In this document: positions 48,136 to 56,810 of the stretch, one piece after another
Layout of the letters: each line of letters begins with the position of its first letter
How positions within the stretch are numbered: the stretch's first letter is position 1
Assembly (NCBI RefSeq): GCF_003253745.1
Contig: NZ_MZXV01000032.1
Location: forward strand, 62,001-126,000
Source: Mesorhizobium kowhaii
GTDB lineage: Bacteria; Pseudomonadota; Alphaproteobacteria; Rhizobiales; Rhizobiaceae
Reading direction: 5' to 3'
Length of the DNA stretch: 64,000 nt
Position numbers and translations under genes: made by a program
Notes under the pieces: generated by a model
Database searches by the model: none
Told to the model about the DNA's origin: nothing
Seen by the model: only the letters and a program-made list of their open reading frames with translations

Positions 48136-50655
48136 TCATCTTTGGCCCATAGCCTCCTCGACCAGATCGGCGGCTTCCATGAGCAAGGACTCGTTGGCGC
48201 CGCCATTCACCGATTCCTTGCCGATCTCCAGCATGATCGGCACGGCCAGCGGCGATATCTGCTCAAGATGCTTATGCATGATTCGACCGCGAACACGCGA
48301 GAGCATCTCGGCAAGTCTGCTGACATCGAGCAGGCCCGCCGATGCATCGGTGCGCGTCGCCTGCAGCAGGATGTGGTCCGGCTCGTGACTGCGCAGCACA
48401 TCGTAGATCAGGTCGGCCGAGACGGTTACCTGGCGGCCGCTCTTCTCTTGCCCGGGAAAGCGCTTCTCGATCAGTCCGGCGATGACCGCGCAGGTGCGGA
48501 ACGTCCGCTTCAGCATCCAGCTGTCGTTGAGCCAGGCCTCGAGGTCGTCGCCGAGCATGTCTTCGTCGAACAATGCGGCCAATGACGGCTTCCTGGCCTT
48601 AAACAGTGCCGCCATGTCGTCCAGCGCCCAGACGGCCAGCGAATAGTCGGTGGCGACGAAGCCGAGCGGGCGGGCGTTGGCCCGCTCCAGCCGCCGCGTC
48701 AACAGCATGCCTAGTGTCTGGTGCGCCAGCCGCCCCTCGAAGGGATAGGCAACCATGTAGTGGCGGTTGCCGCGCGGAAAGGTCTCGACCAGAAGGTCGC
48801 CGCGCTTCGGCAGCACCGACTTTTCCTTCTGCAGCCGCAGCCAGTCGGCGACCTGTTCGGGCAGCGCCTGCCAGCGGTCGCTGTCGGCCAGCATGCCGCG
48901 CACCTGATCGGCGAGATAGGTCGACAGCGGAAACTTGCCGCCGGCATAGGACGGCACGATGATGTTGGCGCCGGTGCCGTTGGAGACGACGCATTCGTTC
49001 TCGCGAATGCCCTCGAAACGCAGCACCTTGCCGGCAAACAGGAAATTGTCGCCGGGGCGCAAGGTCTCGGCGAAATACTCCTCGATCTTGCCCAGCACCG
49101 GCCCACCGCGCCCAGCCATGCCACGGCCCTGCCTGACATAGCGGACATTGAGTTCCGGCATTTCGACAATGGTGCCGACATTCAGCCGGTATTGCTGGGC
49201 GACACGCGGATGCGAGACGCGCCACAGCCCGCCGACCGTCTTTCGAATGCGGGCGTAGCGCTCATAGTTCTTCAGCGCGTAGCCGCCGGTGGCGACGAAA
49301 TCGACGACACGGTCGAAGGTGTCGCGCGCCAGCGCGGCATAGGGCGCGGCACTGCGCACTTCTTCGAACAGATAGTCGGCATCGAAGGGCGCGCCGCAGG
49401 CGACGCCCAGCACATGCTGCGACAGCACGTCGAGCGCGCCGGTGATCAGCGGTGGCGTGTCCTGTGCACCGAGATAGTTGGCGTCGAGTGCCGCCCGGCA
49501 TTCCAGCACCTCGAAACGGTTGGCCGGAATGAGGATCGCCTTGGACGGTTCGTCCATGCGGTGGTTGGCGCGGCCGATGCGCTGCGCCAGCCGGCTCGCC
49601 CCCTTGGGCGCGCCGACGTGCACGACCAGATCGACATCACCCCAGTCGATGCCGAGATCGAGCGTCGACGTCGCCACGATGGCGCGCAGCGCATTCTCGC
49701 CCATCGCCTTCTCGACCCGCCGACGCTGGCCGACATCGAGCGAGCCGTGATGCAAGGCAATCGGCAGCGAGTCCTCATTTGCCCGCCACAGTTCCTGGAA
49801 CAGCAATTCCGCCTGACTGCGGGTGTTGACGAACAGCAGCGTCGTGCGGTGCCGCTTGATCGCCTCGTAGATTTCGGGAATGGCGTAGCGGGCCGAATGG
49901 CCGGACCACGGCACATGCTGTTCGGAGTCGAGAATGGTGATGTCGGGCTTGGCTCCACCCGCCACGGTGATCAGACCGGCCATGGCGCCTGGCGGATTCT
50001 GGCCGACCAGCCAGCGCCGCAATTCGTCGGGCTCGGCGACCGTAGCCGACAAGCCTATCGTCTGCAGGCCAGGCACGTAGCTGCGCAGCCGCGCCAGGCC
50101 GAGCGCCAGCAGATGCCCGCGCTTCGACGTCACCAGCGAGTGCAACTCGTCGAGCACGACATAGCGCAGATCCTCGAAGAAGCGCCGGGCGTCGGGCGCC
50201 GCGATCAGCAGCGCCAATTGCTCGGGCGTGGTGAGCAGAATGTCGGGTGGCACCAGCTTCTGGCGCTGACGCTTGTGCGCGGGCGTGTCGCCGGTACGCG
50301 TCTCGATGGTGACAGGCAGGCCGATCTCTTCGACCGGCTTGCCGAGATTGCGCTCGATGTCGACCGCCAGCGCCTTCAGCGGCGAGATGTAGAGGGTATG
50401 GATACCGCGATGCGCCTGCCCCGGTTTTCGCCTTGGCCGGTTGGCCAGCTCGGTCAGCGAAGGCAGGAAGCCAGCCAACGTCTTGCCGGCGCCGGTCGGG
50501 GCGATCAGCAGCACCGATTGCCCGCCCTGGGCCCTTGCCAGCAATTCGATCTGGTGGGCACGCGGCGACCAGCCCTTCTCGCCAAACCATCTGATGAATG
50601 GTTCGGGCAGGGCCACAGTGGCATTGTGTTCGGCAAGGCGCGGCTGCTCTGTCAC
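48136..50655 (-). CDS. lhr: Ligase-associated DEXH helicase, Lhr-like
   Basis: An 839-residue superfamily 2 DNA helicase with the Lhr core. Walker A APTGAGKTLAGF is near residue 55, and the DEXH motif reads VVLDELHSL near 170. The second RecA domain has STLDLGIDWGDVDLVVH and the motif VI region RIGRANHRM. A GTG start at 50655 is used. It forms an operon with pdeM, the two-gene core of the ligase-associated DNA-damage-response set; the ligase gene itself is not here. Confidence 0.93.
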   Translation of the reverse strand: MTEQPRLAEHNATVALPEPFIRWFGEKGWSPRAHQIELLARAQGGQSVLLIAPTGAGKTLAGFLPSLTELANRPRRKPGQAHRGIHTLYISPLKALAVDIERNLGKPVEEIGLPVTIETRTGDTPAHKRQRQKLVPPDILLTTPEQLALLIAAPDARRFFEDLRYVVLDELHSLVTSKRGHLLALGLARLRSYVPGLQTIGLSATVAEPDELRRWLVGQNPPGAMAGLITVAGGAKPDITILDSEQHVPWSGHSARYAIPEIYEAIKRHRTTLLFVNTRSQAELLFQELWRANEDSLPIALHHGSLDVGQRRRVEKAMGENALRAIVATSTLDLGIDWGDVDLVVHVGAPKGASRLAQRIGRANHRMDEPSKAILIPANRFEVLECRAALDANYLGAQDTPPLITGALDVLSQHVLGVACGAPFDADYLFEEVRSAAPYAALARDTFDRVVDFVATGGYALKNYERYARIRKTVGGLWRVSHPRVAQQYRLNVGTIVEMPELNVRYVRQGRGMAGRGGPVLGKIEEYFAETLRPGDNFLFAGKVLRFEGIRENECVVSNGTGANIIVPSYAGGKFPLSTYLADQVRGMLADSDRWQALPEQVADWLRLQKEKSVLPKRGDLLVETFPRGNRHYMVAYPFEGRLAHQTLGMLLTRRLERANARPLGFVATDYSLAVWALDDMAALFKARKPSLAALFDEDMLGDDLEAWLNDSWMLKRTFRTCAVIAGLIEKRFPGQEKSGRQVTVSADLIYDVLRSHEPDHILLQATRTDASAGLLDVSRLAEMLSRVRGRIMHKHLEQISPLAVPIMLEIGKESVNGGANESLLMEAADLVEEAMGQR

Positions 50656-50729
50656 GCGCCAGAGGTAGCGCGAAGGCAGGCAATCGCCAAGAAGAATCGG
50701 AACAAAAGGGGATCGAAGACTTCGCTCTG

Positions 50730-50779
50730 ATGCATGTCGTTACCCAAAACCGGTGCCCACTTTTGGGCGACAAGCATTT
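50730..50779. repeat. Dispersed palindromic repeat, copy 3
   Basis: A single module-A palindrome with arms ATGCATGTCGT and GCGACAAGCAT. Its end provides part of the stop codon of the NlpC/P60 gene (TAA at 50778-50780 on the minus strand). Confidence 0.75.
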
Positions 50780-51638
50780 AGGGCCGCCGAAACCCAGTCG
50801 GGGCGCCATAGAGGTAGCCGATGCGGGCGATCGCATCCTTCAACCCTTCGCGCGACACCAGCATGGTGTGGCCATTGGCGTGGATCATGGTCTCGGTGTC
50901 GGTCATGACGGCGACATGGCCTTTCCAGAAGACGAGGTCGCCGCGCCGCAGCCCGCCGTAGTCCGGATCCGGATCGAGCGGCTCGCCGAGGGTCGCCGCT
51001 TGCATGTCGGAATCGCGCAGCACGTCGCTGCCGGTCATGCGCATCGCCAGTTGCACAAGGCCCGAACAGTCGATGCCGAAGCCCGAAGTGCCGCCCCACA
51101 GATAGGGTGTGCCGAGAAACATCTCGGCCACCGCAACATAGTCGGCGGCCACATCACCGACAGGCCGCAGATGGCCAGCGATGATCGCCTCGCCGGAGGG
51201 CAGGATGGCATAATGCGTGCCGCGCGTTTCGGCGGCATCCGTCACCGTCACCGTCGATCCCATCGACAATTGTCCTGCGATTGGAAACCGCAGATCCGGC
51301 CCGGGGTAGAGGAAGGTGCGCGGCACCGACACGATATGGGTCGCCGCATGGTCCTGCCCGCCCAGCATGGTATCGGCGATATAGCCGACATAGCCATCGC
51401 GCTCAGCCTGGATCCAGGCCCAGCCTTCGGCGACCTCGAAGACGAGGACATCATCACCGAACAGAAGCTGCGTGTTGACGCCGGCATCCGGCCGCGGCGC
51501 CTTGCGCACATCGGCCACGGATGCGGTGATCCGCGCCGGCCGGCCGGCGACGAAGCGGTCGGCGGCGACCTCGCCCTTCAGCCGTGCATCGGCAAGGTCG
51601 GAACGGAAAGCGTGAAGGCGGGCATCCCTGGCAGTCAA
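50778..51638 (-). CDS. NlpC/P60-family peptidoglycan endopeptidase
   Basis: A 286-residue C40 peptidase. An SH3-like domain (residues 30-160) precedes the catalytic domain. The catalytic cysteine is in IDCSGLVQLAM near residue 190, the histidine in KGHVAVM near 241, and a third polar residue in HANGH. A TTG start at 51638 gives the conserved start TARDARLHAFRSDLAD. No secretion signal is seen. It may cleave murein peptides or free muropeptides, and it neighbours an aminopeptidase gene. Confidence 0.88.
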   Translation of the reverse strand: MTARDARLHAFRSDLADARLKGEVAADRFVAGRPARITASVADVRKAPRPDAGVNTQLLFGDDVLVFEVAEGWAWIQAERDGYVGYIADTMLGGQDHAATHIVSVPRTFLYPGPDLRFPIAGQLSMGSTVTVTDAAETRGTHYAILPSGEAIIAGHLRPVGDVAADYVAVAEMFLGTPYLWGGTSGFGIDCSGLVQLAMRMTGSDVLRDSDMQAATLGEPLDPDPDYGGLRRGDLVFWKGHVAVMTDTETMIHANGHTMLVSREGLKDAIARIGYLYGAPTGFRRP

Positions 51639-51664
51639 ATCGGCAACTCTGAACTACTTTGTTT

Positions 51665-51717
51665 GAGCATGATCTTGTCCGAAAACCGGTTCCCACTTTT
51701 CGGGATCATGCTTTAGA
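51665..51717. repeat. Dispersed palindromic repeat, copy 4
   Basis: A palindrome with arms AGCATGATC and GATCATGCT around CCGAAAACCGG. It overlaps the stop codon of the MarR gene (51713-51715). It lies between two genes on the same strand. Confidence 0.75.
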
Positions 51718-52063
51718 TGGGCAATTCGTGGGCCTTGGCGATGATACCATCGCCGAAGCGCTCGACAAAGAGCGCGCCCTCGACCGTGCGCCTGATCAGA
51801 ACATTGCGCTTGTCGAGTTCGTCGCGATGGCGCGACACCAGTTTCAACGCACCCATCGTGTCGAGCGCGCGGGTGATCACCGGCTTGGTGACATTGAGCC
51901 GGGCGGCGAGCCCGCGCACCGTGTGCGGTGGCGGATCGAGATAGATGGTGAACAGGATCGCCGTCTGGCGCATGGTCAGGTCGGGCTCGTCGTCGCGCAC
52001 CTGCGACAGCATCACCTGCTGCCACAGTCGCAAGGCCTGGCTCGGGCGCATCGCAATCGACAT
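51713..52063 (-). CDS. MarR-family transcriptional regulator
   Basis: A 116-residue MarR protein, shorter than the usual 140-150 residues. The winged helix covers LTMRQTAILFTIYLDPPPHT, the recognition helix LAARLNVTKPVITRALDTM, and the wing VSRHRDELDKRNVLI. The dimerisation helices at both ends look clipped, perhaps in part because a palindromic repeat supplies the present stop codon. It lies 72 bp after the aminopeptidase gene. Confidence 0.82.
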   Translation of the reverse strand: MSIAMRPSQALRLWQQVMLSQVRDDEPDLTMRQTAILFTIYLDPPPHTVRGLAARLNVTKPVITRALDTMGALKLVSRHRDELDKRNVLIRRTVEGALFVERFGDGIIAKAHELPI

Positions 52064-52135
52064 CGCGCCAGCATGACGGCAAATTGTTTCGGTTCCGTTT
52101 CAGTTTCAGCAATTTTGCCGGCTCTGCTGTGGCCA

Positions 52136-53500
52136 TCAACCAAAGCGTTTCGAGATGATCCGCTCCAGCGCGCGAATGCCTTGCGCATCGCCGCCGGCGG
52201 GGCCATGCGGACGGTCGGCGGGGTTCCAGGCGAAGATGTCGAAATGCGCCCAGCCTGCGGTCTTTTCGACAAAGCGCTTGAGGAACAGCGCTGCCGTGAT
52301 CGAGCCGGCGAAACCGTCCGTGGTGACGTTGTTGATGTCGGCGATCTTCGACGACAGTTTTGCATCGTAAGGCCGCCAAAGCGGCATGCGCCACAGCGGA
52401 TCTTCGGCGGCGACGGAAGCCGCCGCCAGGTCGGACGCCAGCGCTTCGTCGCCGGTATAGAAAGGCGGCAAATCGGGGCCGAGCGCGACACGGGCTGCCC
52501 CTGTCAGCGTCGCCATATCGACCAGAAGCTGTGGTTCCTCCTCGTCGGCCAGCGCCAGCGCATCGGCCAGCACCAGCCGTCCTTCGGCGTCCGTGTTGCC
52601 GATCTCGACGGTAATGCCCTTGCGGCTCGTCAGCACGTCGCCGGGCCGGAAGGCGTTGCCGGCGATCGAATTCTCGACCGCGGGAATGAGAACGCGCAGA
52701 CGCACGTTCAGCCTGGCGGCCATGATCATCGAGGCGAGACCAAGCACATTGGCCGCGCCGCCCATGTCCTTCTTCATCAACAGCATGCCGGACGACGGCT
52801 TGATGTCGAGACCGCCCGTGTCGAAACAGACGCCCTTGCCGACCAGCGTCACCTTCGGCGCGCCTTGCGGCCCCCATTTCATGTCAATCAGGCGCGGCGC
52901 GCCGGTCGACGCACGACCGACGGCATGGATCATCGGGAAATTCCGGTTGAGGAGATCGTCGCCCTTCACCACCGAGACTTCGGCATTGTGCGCTCCGGCC
53001 AGGCTCCGCACCGCCTTCTCCAATTCTTCCGGGCCCATATCGCTGGTCGGCGTGTTGACCAGATCGCGTGTCAGGAAGACACCATCGGCAATACGGCGAA
53101 CGCGCCCGGCATCGACGCCGGCCGGCAAGTCGAAGCGCAGCGCCTTGCCGGGCTTCTTGCCATAACGGGTAAAGACATAGCCACCGAGCACCAGCGCGGT
53201 TGCCGCCAGTTCCGGCTCGGCCGGCGCGGAGGCGAAATGCCAGTCGCCTTCCGGCAAGGCTTTCGACAACGCGCCGAGAGCAAGCGCGCCCTCGCCGTCG
53301 CCGACACCGAACAAGGCGCCGCCGAGCGCTCCGTTTTCGCCGGGCAAAACCAGCGTCCTGCCTGCCTCGCCGGAAAAGCCGTTGGCCCTGGCCCAGGCGA
53401 CGGCGGCTGGTGCAAGACCGGCTGCGTCCAGACCATCCCTGGCGACCAGATGGACCGGCAGCGCGCCAGGCAGTTTCTTCTCGACGAGTTCGACGGGCAT
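52136..53500 (-). CDS. Leucyl aminopeptidase, M17 family
   Basis: A 454-residue cytosolic dimetal aminopeptidase. The catalytic core has VTLVGKGVCFDTGGLDIKP, MKKDMGGAANVLGLA, and the signature NTDAEGRLVLADAL near residue 315, with the metal-binding residues in place. The N-terminal domain is shorter than in E. coli PepA. It shares a strand with the MarR and NlpC/P60 genes downstream. Confidence 0.93.
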   Translation of the reverse strand: MPVELVEKKLPGALPVHLVARDGLDAAGLAPAAVAWARANGFSGEAGRTLVLPGENGALGGALFGVGDGEGALALGALSKALPEGDWHFASAPAEPELAATALVLGGYVFTRYGKKPGKALRFDLPAGVDAGRVRRIADGVFLTRDLVNTPTSDMGPEELEKAVRSLAGAHNAEVSVVKGDDLLNRNFPMIHAVGRASTGAPRLIDMKWGPQGAPKVTLVGKGVCFDTGGLDIKPSSGMLLMKKDMGGAANVLGLASMIMAARLNVRLRVLIPAVENSIAGNAFRPGDVLTSRKGITVEIGNTDAEGRLVLADALALADEEEPQLLVDMATLTGAARVALGPDLPPFYTGDEALASDLAAASVAAEDPLWRMPLWRPYDAKLSSKIADINNVTTDGFAGSITAALFLKRFVEKTAGWAHFDIFAWNPADRPHGPAGGDAQGIRALERIISKRFG

Positions 53501-53539
53501 TCGATGTTCTCCGTGTGGCGGCCCCCTGAGTCGCCATTC

Positions 53540-53560
53540 TTAACCGTCCGTTAGGGTTAA
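53540..53560. promoter_or_regulatory. TTAACC inverted repeat between the aminopeptidase and tadD genes
   Basis: TTAACC (53540-53545) and GGTTAA (53555-53560) face each other across 9 bp, and a GANTC site lies at 53528. TTAACC is a CtrA-type half-site word. The region must hold two divergent promoters. Confidence 0.4.
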
Positions 53561-53626
53561 CAGAATATTTCTGCGGGAGGGAAGACGGCCACGCAATGGC
53601 CGCGCATGAATGGAGACCCGGTGCCG

Positions 53627-54449
53627 ATGCCGACCAACCGCACGATCAACGCCAGGGGAAAACGGCTTATCAGCACGGCCCTCGTGCTGGCGCTCGCGGC
53701 CGGTGTCGCCGGTTGCGCAACAGACAAGTTCACCACCGGCTCGATCGCACGCACCGGCGGCAAACCGCTGGAAACCATGTCGGCGGGAGAACTGCACACT
53801 GCGACGGGGGCACTTGGCCAATCCTACGCCAGGAACCCAAACGACAAGCGGATAGCGACAAATTATGCGGCGGCACTGCAGATGGATGGCGACGCCGACC
53901 AGTCGCTCGCCGTAATGCGCAAGCTGGCGATCGCCCTGCCGAAGGATCGTGACGTGCTCGCCGCCTATGGCAAGGCGCTGGCCGCCAATGGCCAGTTCGA
54001 GGCTGCGCTGGACGCCGTGCGCCGCGCCCAGACACCGGAATATCCCGACTGGAGGCTGGTATCGGCCGAAGCGGCCATTCTCGACCAGATCGGCCAGAAG
54101 GACGACGCGCGCCAGCTTTACCGCAAGGCGCTGGAGCTCAAGCCGAACGAGCCTTCGGTGCTCTCCAATCTCGGCATGTCCTATGTGCTGGAAGGTGACC
54201 TGCGCACCGCCGAAACCTATATGCGCTCCGCCGGCGCAGCAGCCGAACGCGGACAGCCGGGTGCGCCAGAACCTGGCGCTGGTCGTCGGCCTGCAAGGCC
54301 GTTTCGACGAAGCCGAGAAGATCGCCTCACAGGAACTCTCGCCCGAACAGGCGCAGGCAAACGTCGCCTACCTGCGTCAGATGCTGGCCCAGCAGAATGC
54401 CTGGAGCCAGCTCAAGGACCAGGACAAGCCAAAGTCCGCGACCAACTAA
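53627..54449 (+). pseudogene. tadD: tadD-like TPR lipoprotein gene with a +1 frameshift
   Basis: Residues 1-200 are a normal TadD-type protein: a lipoprotein signal ending VAGC, followed by tetratricopeptide repeats. At about 54233 the frame changes. Reading past one extra G there restores SAAQQPNADSRVRQN and a proper C-terminus ending at 54449 (total 273 residues). Without the correction, the frame runs on to 54676 through palindromic repeats with no resemblance to TPR. Start may be GTG 53621 or ATG 53627. TadD lipoproteins help assemble the Tad secretin. Mutation or sequencing error are both possible. Confidence 0.85.
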
Positions 54450-54650
54450 GCAATTCCAGGAAAAGTGTGAAACGGTTTTCCGTCCGGAATTGCGTCAAAC
54501 AAAGAGGTAGAGCGGTTCGCCGTTTCCGTGAATCGGTGAACCGCTCTGAAGCGCGTCGTGCCGAAAACGGATTCAGTCGACGCGCTCTAAGTCTTTGTTT
54601 TATGCATGTCGTTGTCTCAAAACCGCTGCGCACTTTTGGACGACATGCAT
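54450..54650. repeat. Composite of four palindromes, dispersed repeat copy 5
   Basis: Four palindromes follow one another: 54450-54493 (arms GCAATTCC/GGAATTGC), 54509-54547 (10-bp arms AGAGCGGTTC/GAACCGCTCT), 54550-54586 (arms AGCGCGTCG/CGACGCGCT) and 54602-54650 (arms ATGCATGTCGT/ACGACATGCAT). The last two match the module pair at 40103-40207 in reverse orientation. No coding sequence other than the frameshifted tadD read-through is present. Confidence 0.85.
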
Positions 54651-54679
54651 TAGACGACAATCTGCAACAACCTTGAAAT

Positions 54680-54713
54680 GAAGAAGCCGCGCTGCGTTCA
54701 GCGCGGCTTCTTC
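54680..54713. terminator. Bidirectional terminator-like hairpin between tadD and tadC
   Basis: A perfect 15-bp stem (GAAGAAGCCGCGCTG with its complement, loop of four) lies between two convergent genes. A and T runs at its foot (GAAGAA/TTCTTC) allow it to act on both strands. Confidence 0.7.
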
Positions 54714-54741
54714 ATATGTCGTGCAGGGACCTGCCTCGCCG

Positions 54742-55767
54742 CTATTGCGCAGTTGATGCTGGTGCCGAACGATCGCCGAAGATGCCGCCGCGCTGGCTCA
54801 CCTGAATGCCGGCCGGGCCCAGAATGATGGCGAAAAGCACCGGCAGGAAGAACAGGATCATCGGCACGGTGAGTTTCGGCGGCAAGGCTGCCGCCTTCTT
54901 TTCGGCCGCATTCATGCGCATGTCGCGGCTTTCGGCGGCCAGCACGCGCAGTGCATGCGCCACCGGCGTGCCGTAACGCTCGGCTTGCACGAGTGCCTGC
55001 GACACCGACTTGACCGATTCCAGGCCCGTGCGGCTTGCCAGGTTCTCGTAGGCCTGCCTGCGCTCTTGCAGATAGGAAAGCTCGGCGTTGGTGAGGATGA
55101 ATTCTTCCGCCAGCGCCACCGATTGCGCGCCGATCTCGTCGGCGACCTTGCGCAGGGCCGCTTCCACCGACATGCCCGATTCGACGCAGATCAGCATCAG
55201 ATCGAGCGCATCCGGCCACGCCATCTGGATCGACTGCTTGCGCTTGGTGGCGCGGTTGTTGACATAGACGACTGGGGCGTAGAAGCCGCCATAGGCAACG
55301 AGGATGCAGACGAACAGCCTGATGACCAATGGCTTGTCGGGCAATCCTCCGAGCACGAAGATGTAGATTGCGGCCAGCGCGAAGCCGACAAAAGGAAGCA
55401 CGAGACGGAAGAAAAGAAACCGCGTCAGCGGGTTCTGTCCGCGAAACCCGGCCACCTTGAGTTTCTGCAATGTGCCCTCATCGGCAAGCGCGCGCCTCAG
55501 ATCCAGCCGGTCGACAATGTTGCGCATGCCAACCGACTGTTCCTCGCGCAGGCCCTTGCGACGGCGATCCGCCTCGACGGCAAGCCGGGCGCGCTGCTTG
55601 GCACGCAGTTCGTCGCGTTCCAGCGCGACGGTTTTCATGCGTGACTTGAGCTGGTTTCCGCCAAACGCCGGCAACAAGGTGAAAACGGTCGCAAACACCG
55701 CTATGCCGACCAGCAACGCGATCAGGAAGCTCGGATCGGTCAGCGATTTGATGACTTGGTCGGTCAT
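54742..55767 (-). CDS. tadC: Tad pilus inner-membrane protein TadC
   Basis: A 341-residue T2SF-domain membrane protein of the Tad pilus platform. It has an N-terminal membrane helix (residues 12-33), a charged linker, two central helices (near 115-165) and a C-terminal pair of helices (near 305-325). The cytoplasmic domain carries DALDLMLICVESGMSVEAAL, the GspF/TadC hallmark. It follows tadB by 9 bp. Confidence 0.93.
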   Translation of the reverse strand: MTDQVIKSLTDPSFLIALLVGIAVFATVFTLLPAFGGNQLKSRMKTVALERDELRAKQRARLAVEADRRRKGLREEQSVGMRNIVDRLDLRRALADEGTLQKLKVAGFRGQNPLTRFLFFRLVLPFVGFALAAIYIFVLGGLPDKPLVIRLFVCILVAYGGFYAPVVYVNNRATKRKQSIQMAWPDALDLMLICVESGMSVEAALRKVADEIGAQSVALAEEFILTNAELSYLQERRQAYENLASRTGLESVKSVSQALVQAERYGTPVAHALRVLAAESRDMRMNAAEKKAAALPPKLTVPMILFFLPVLFAIILGPAGIQVSQRGGIFGDRSAPASTAQ

Positions 55768-55776
55768 GCCAGCATC

Positions 55777-56790
55777 CTAGACTTCGAAGTTCATCATCTT
55801 GCGCATCACAAAGATGCCGATCGACATCCAGACCGCCGAGCACCCAAGGATCAGGTGTCCAACGCTGGTGACGAACAGCGGCATCAGGTAGCTCGGGCTC
55901 GACAGGTAGACGAGAAACGCGACGATGAAAGGCAGCGCACCGATGATGGCGGCGGACGCTTTCGCTTCCATCGACAGTGCCTGGACCTTGGCTTTCATCT
56001 TCTTGCGATCGCGAAGCACGCGCGAAAGATTGCCCAGCGCCTCGGATAGATTGCCGCCAGCCTGCGATTGAATCTGGATGACGATGCCGAAGAAGCTTGC
56101 CTCCGTGCAAGGCATGGTCTCGGGCATGCGCAAGGTCGCATCGGGGATCGACAGGCCCATCTGCTGGGAATCGACGATACGACGAAATTCGGTCTTCACC
56201 GGTTCGAGAGATTCGTTGGCGATCAGGCGCACGGCGTCGTTCAGCGGCAGGCCGGATTTGACAGCGCGCACGATGATATCGAGCGCGTTTGGAAATTCGT
56301 TGAGGAATGCCTTGACCCGGCGGGCGCGACGAAACGAGACGAACCAGCGCGGCAGGCCGAGTGCGCCGGCCAGCAGCACACCCGGCAGGACGAGCCGCGG
56401 CGCTCCGGCCACAAAGGCAACCATCGTCAAAGCGAGGCCGCATATGGCGGAGTATATGTAGAAGCGCTCGACGGTGGTCTTCAGGCCAGCCTGACGGAGT
56501 TGGGCTTTCAGTGGCGGTTTCTTGACCCTGCTGTCGTTGGTTTTCTGCTTTGCGTCGAGCTCGTTCAGCGAATCCTGAACCGATTTGCGCCGCTTGACGG
56601 CTTCCGCCGCGCGGTCGCGCGAGGCTTTGACGACGGAGCGATCCGTCTCGGCGGACTTGATCGTTTCAAGCCGCTTGCCGACCTGTTTCTCGTTGCTGAT
56701 CTGGGTGAACAGAAATGCATAGGCGACCGCGCCGGCGCTGAAGCCGGCGAGCACGACAAACGCCAGTACTGTGCCGTCAATTCCAAACAT
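55777..56790 (-). CDS. tadB: Tad pilus inner-membrane protein TadB
   Basis: A 337-residue partner of TadC with the same T2SF domain: an N-terminal helix, a basic linker, membrane helices near 110-150, the domain motif FPNALDIIVRAVKSGLPLND near residue 165, and C-terminal helices near 275-325. It sits 20 bp after cpaF. TadB and TadC together form the platform on which CpaF drives pilin assembly. Confidence 0.94.
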   Translation of the reverse strand: MFGIDGTVLAFVVLAGFSAGAVAYAFLFTQISNEKQVGKRLETIKSAETDRSVVKASRDRAAEAVKRRKSVQDSLNELDAKQKTNDSRVKKPPLKAQLRQAGLKTTVERFYIYSAICGLALTMVAFVAGAPRLVLPGVLLAGALGLPRWFVSFRRARRVKAFLNEFPNALDIIVRAVKSGLPLNDAVRLIANESLEPVKTEFRRIVDSQQMGLSIPDATLRMPETMPCTEASFFGIVIQIQSQAGGNLSEALGNLSRVLRDRKKMKAKVQALSMEAKASAAIIGALPFIVAFLVYLSSPSYLMPLFVTSVGHLILGCSAVWMSIGIFVMRKMMNFEV

Positions 56791-56810
56791 TGGCCAGAAC
56801 CCTCACGCCA

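Noticed and set aside
48721..50730. 669-codon open frame on the plus strand inside lhr
   Set aside because: Antisense to a helicase with all motifs; no recognisable domain or ribosome-binding site.
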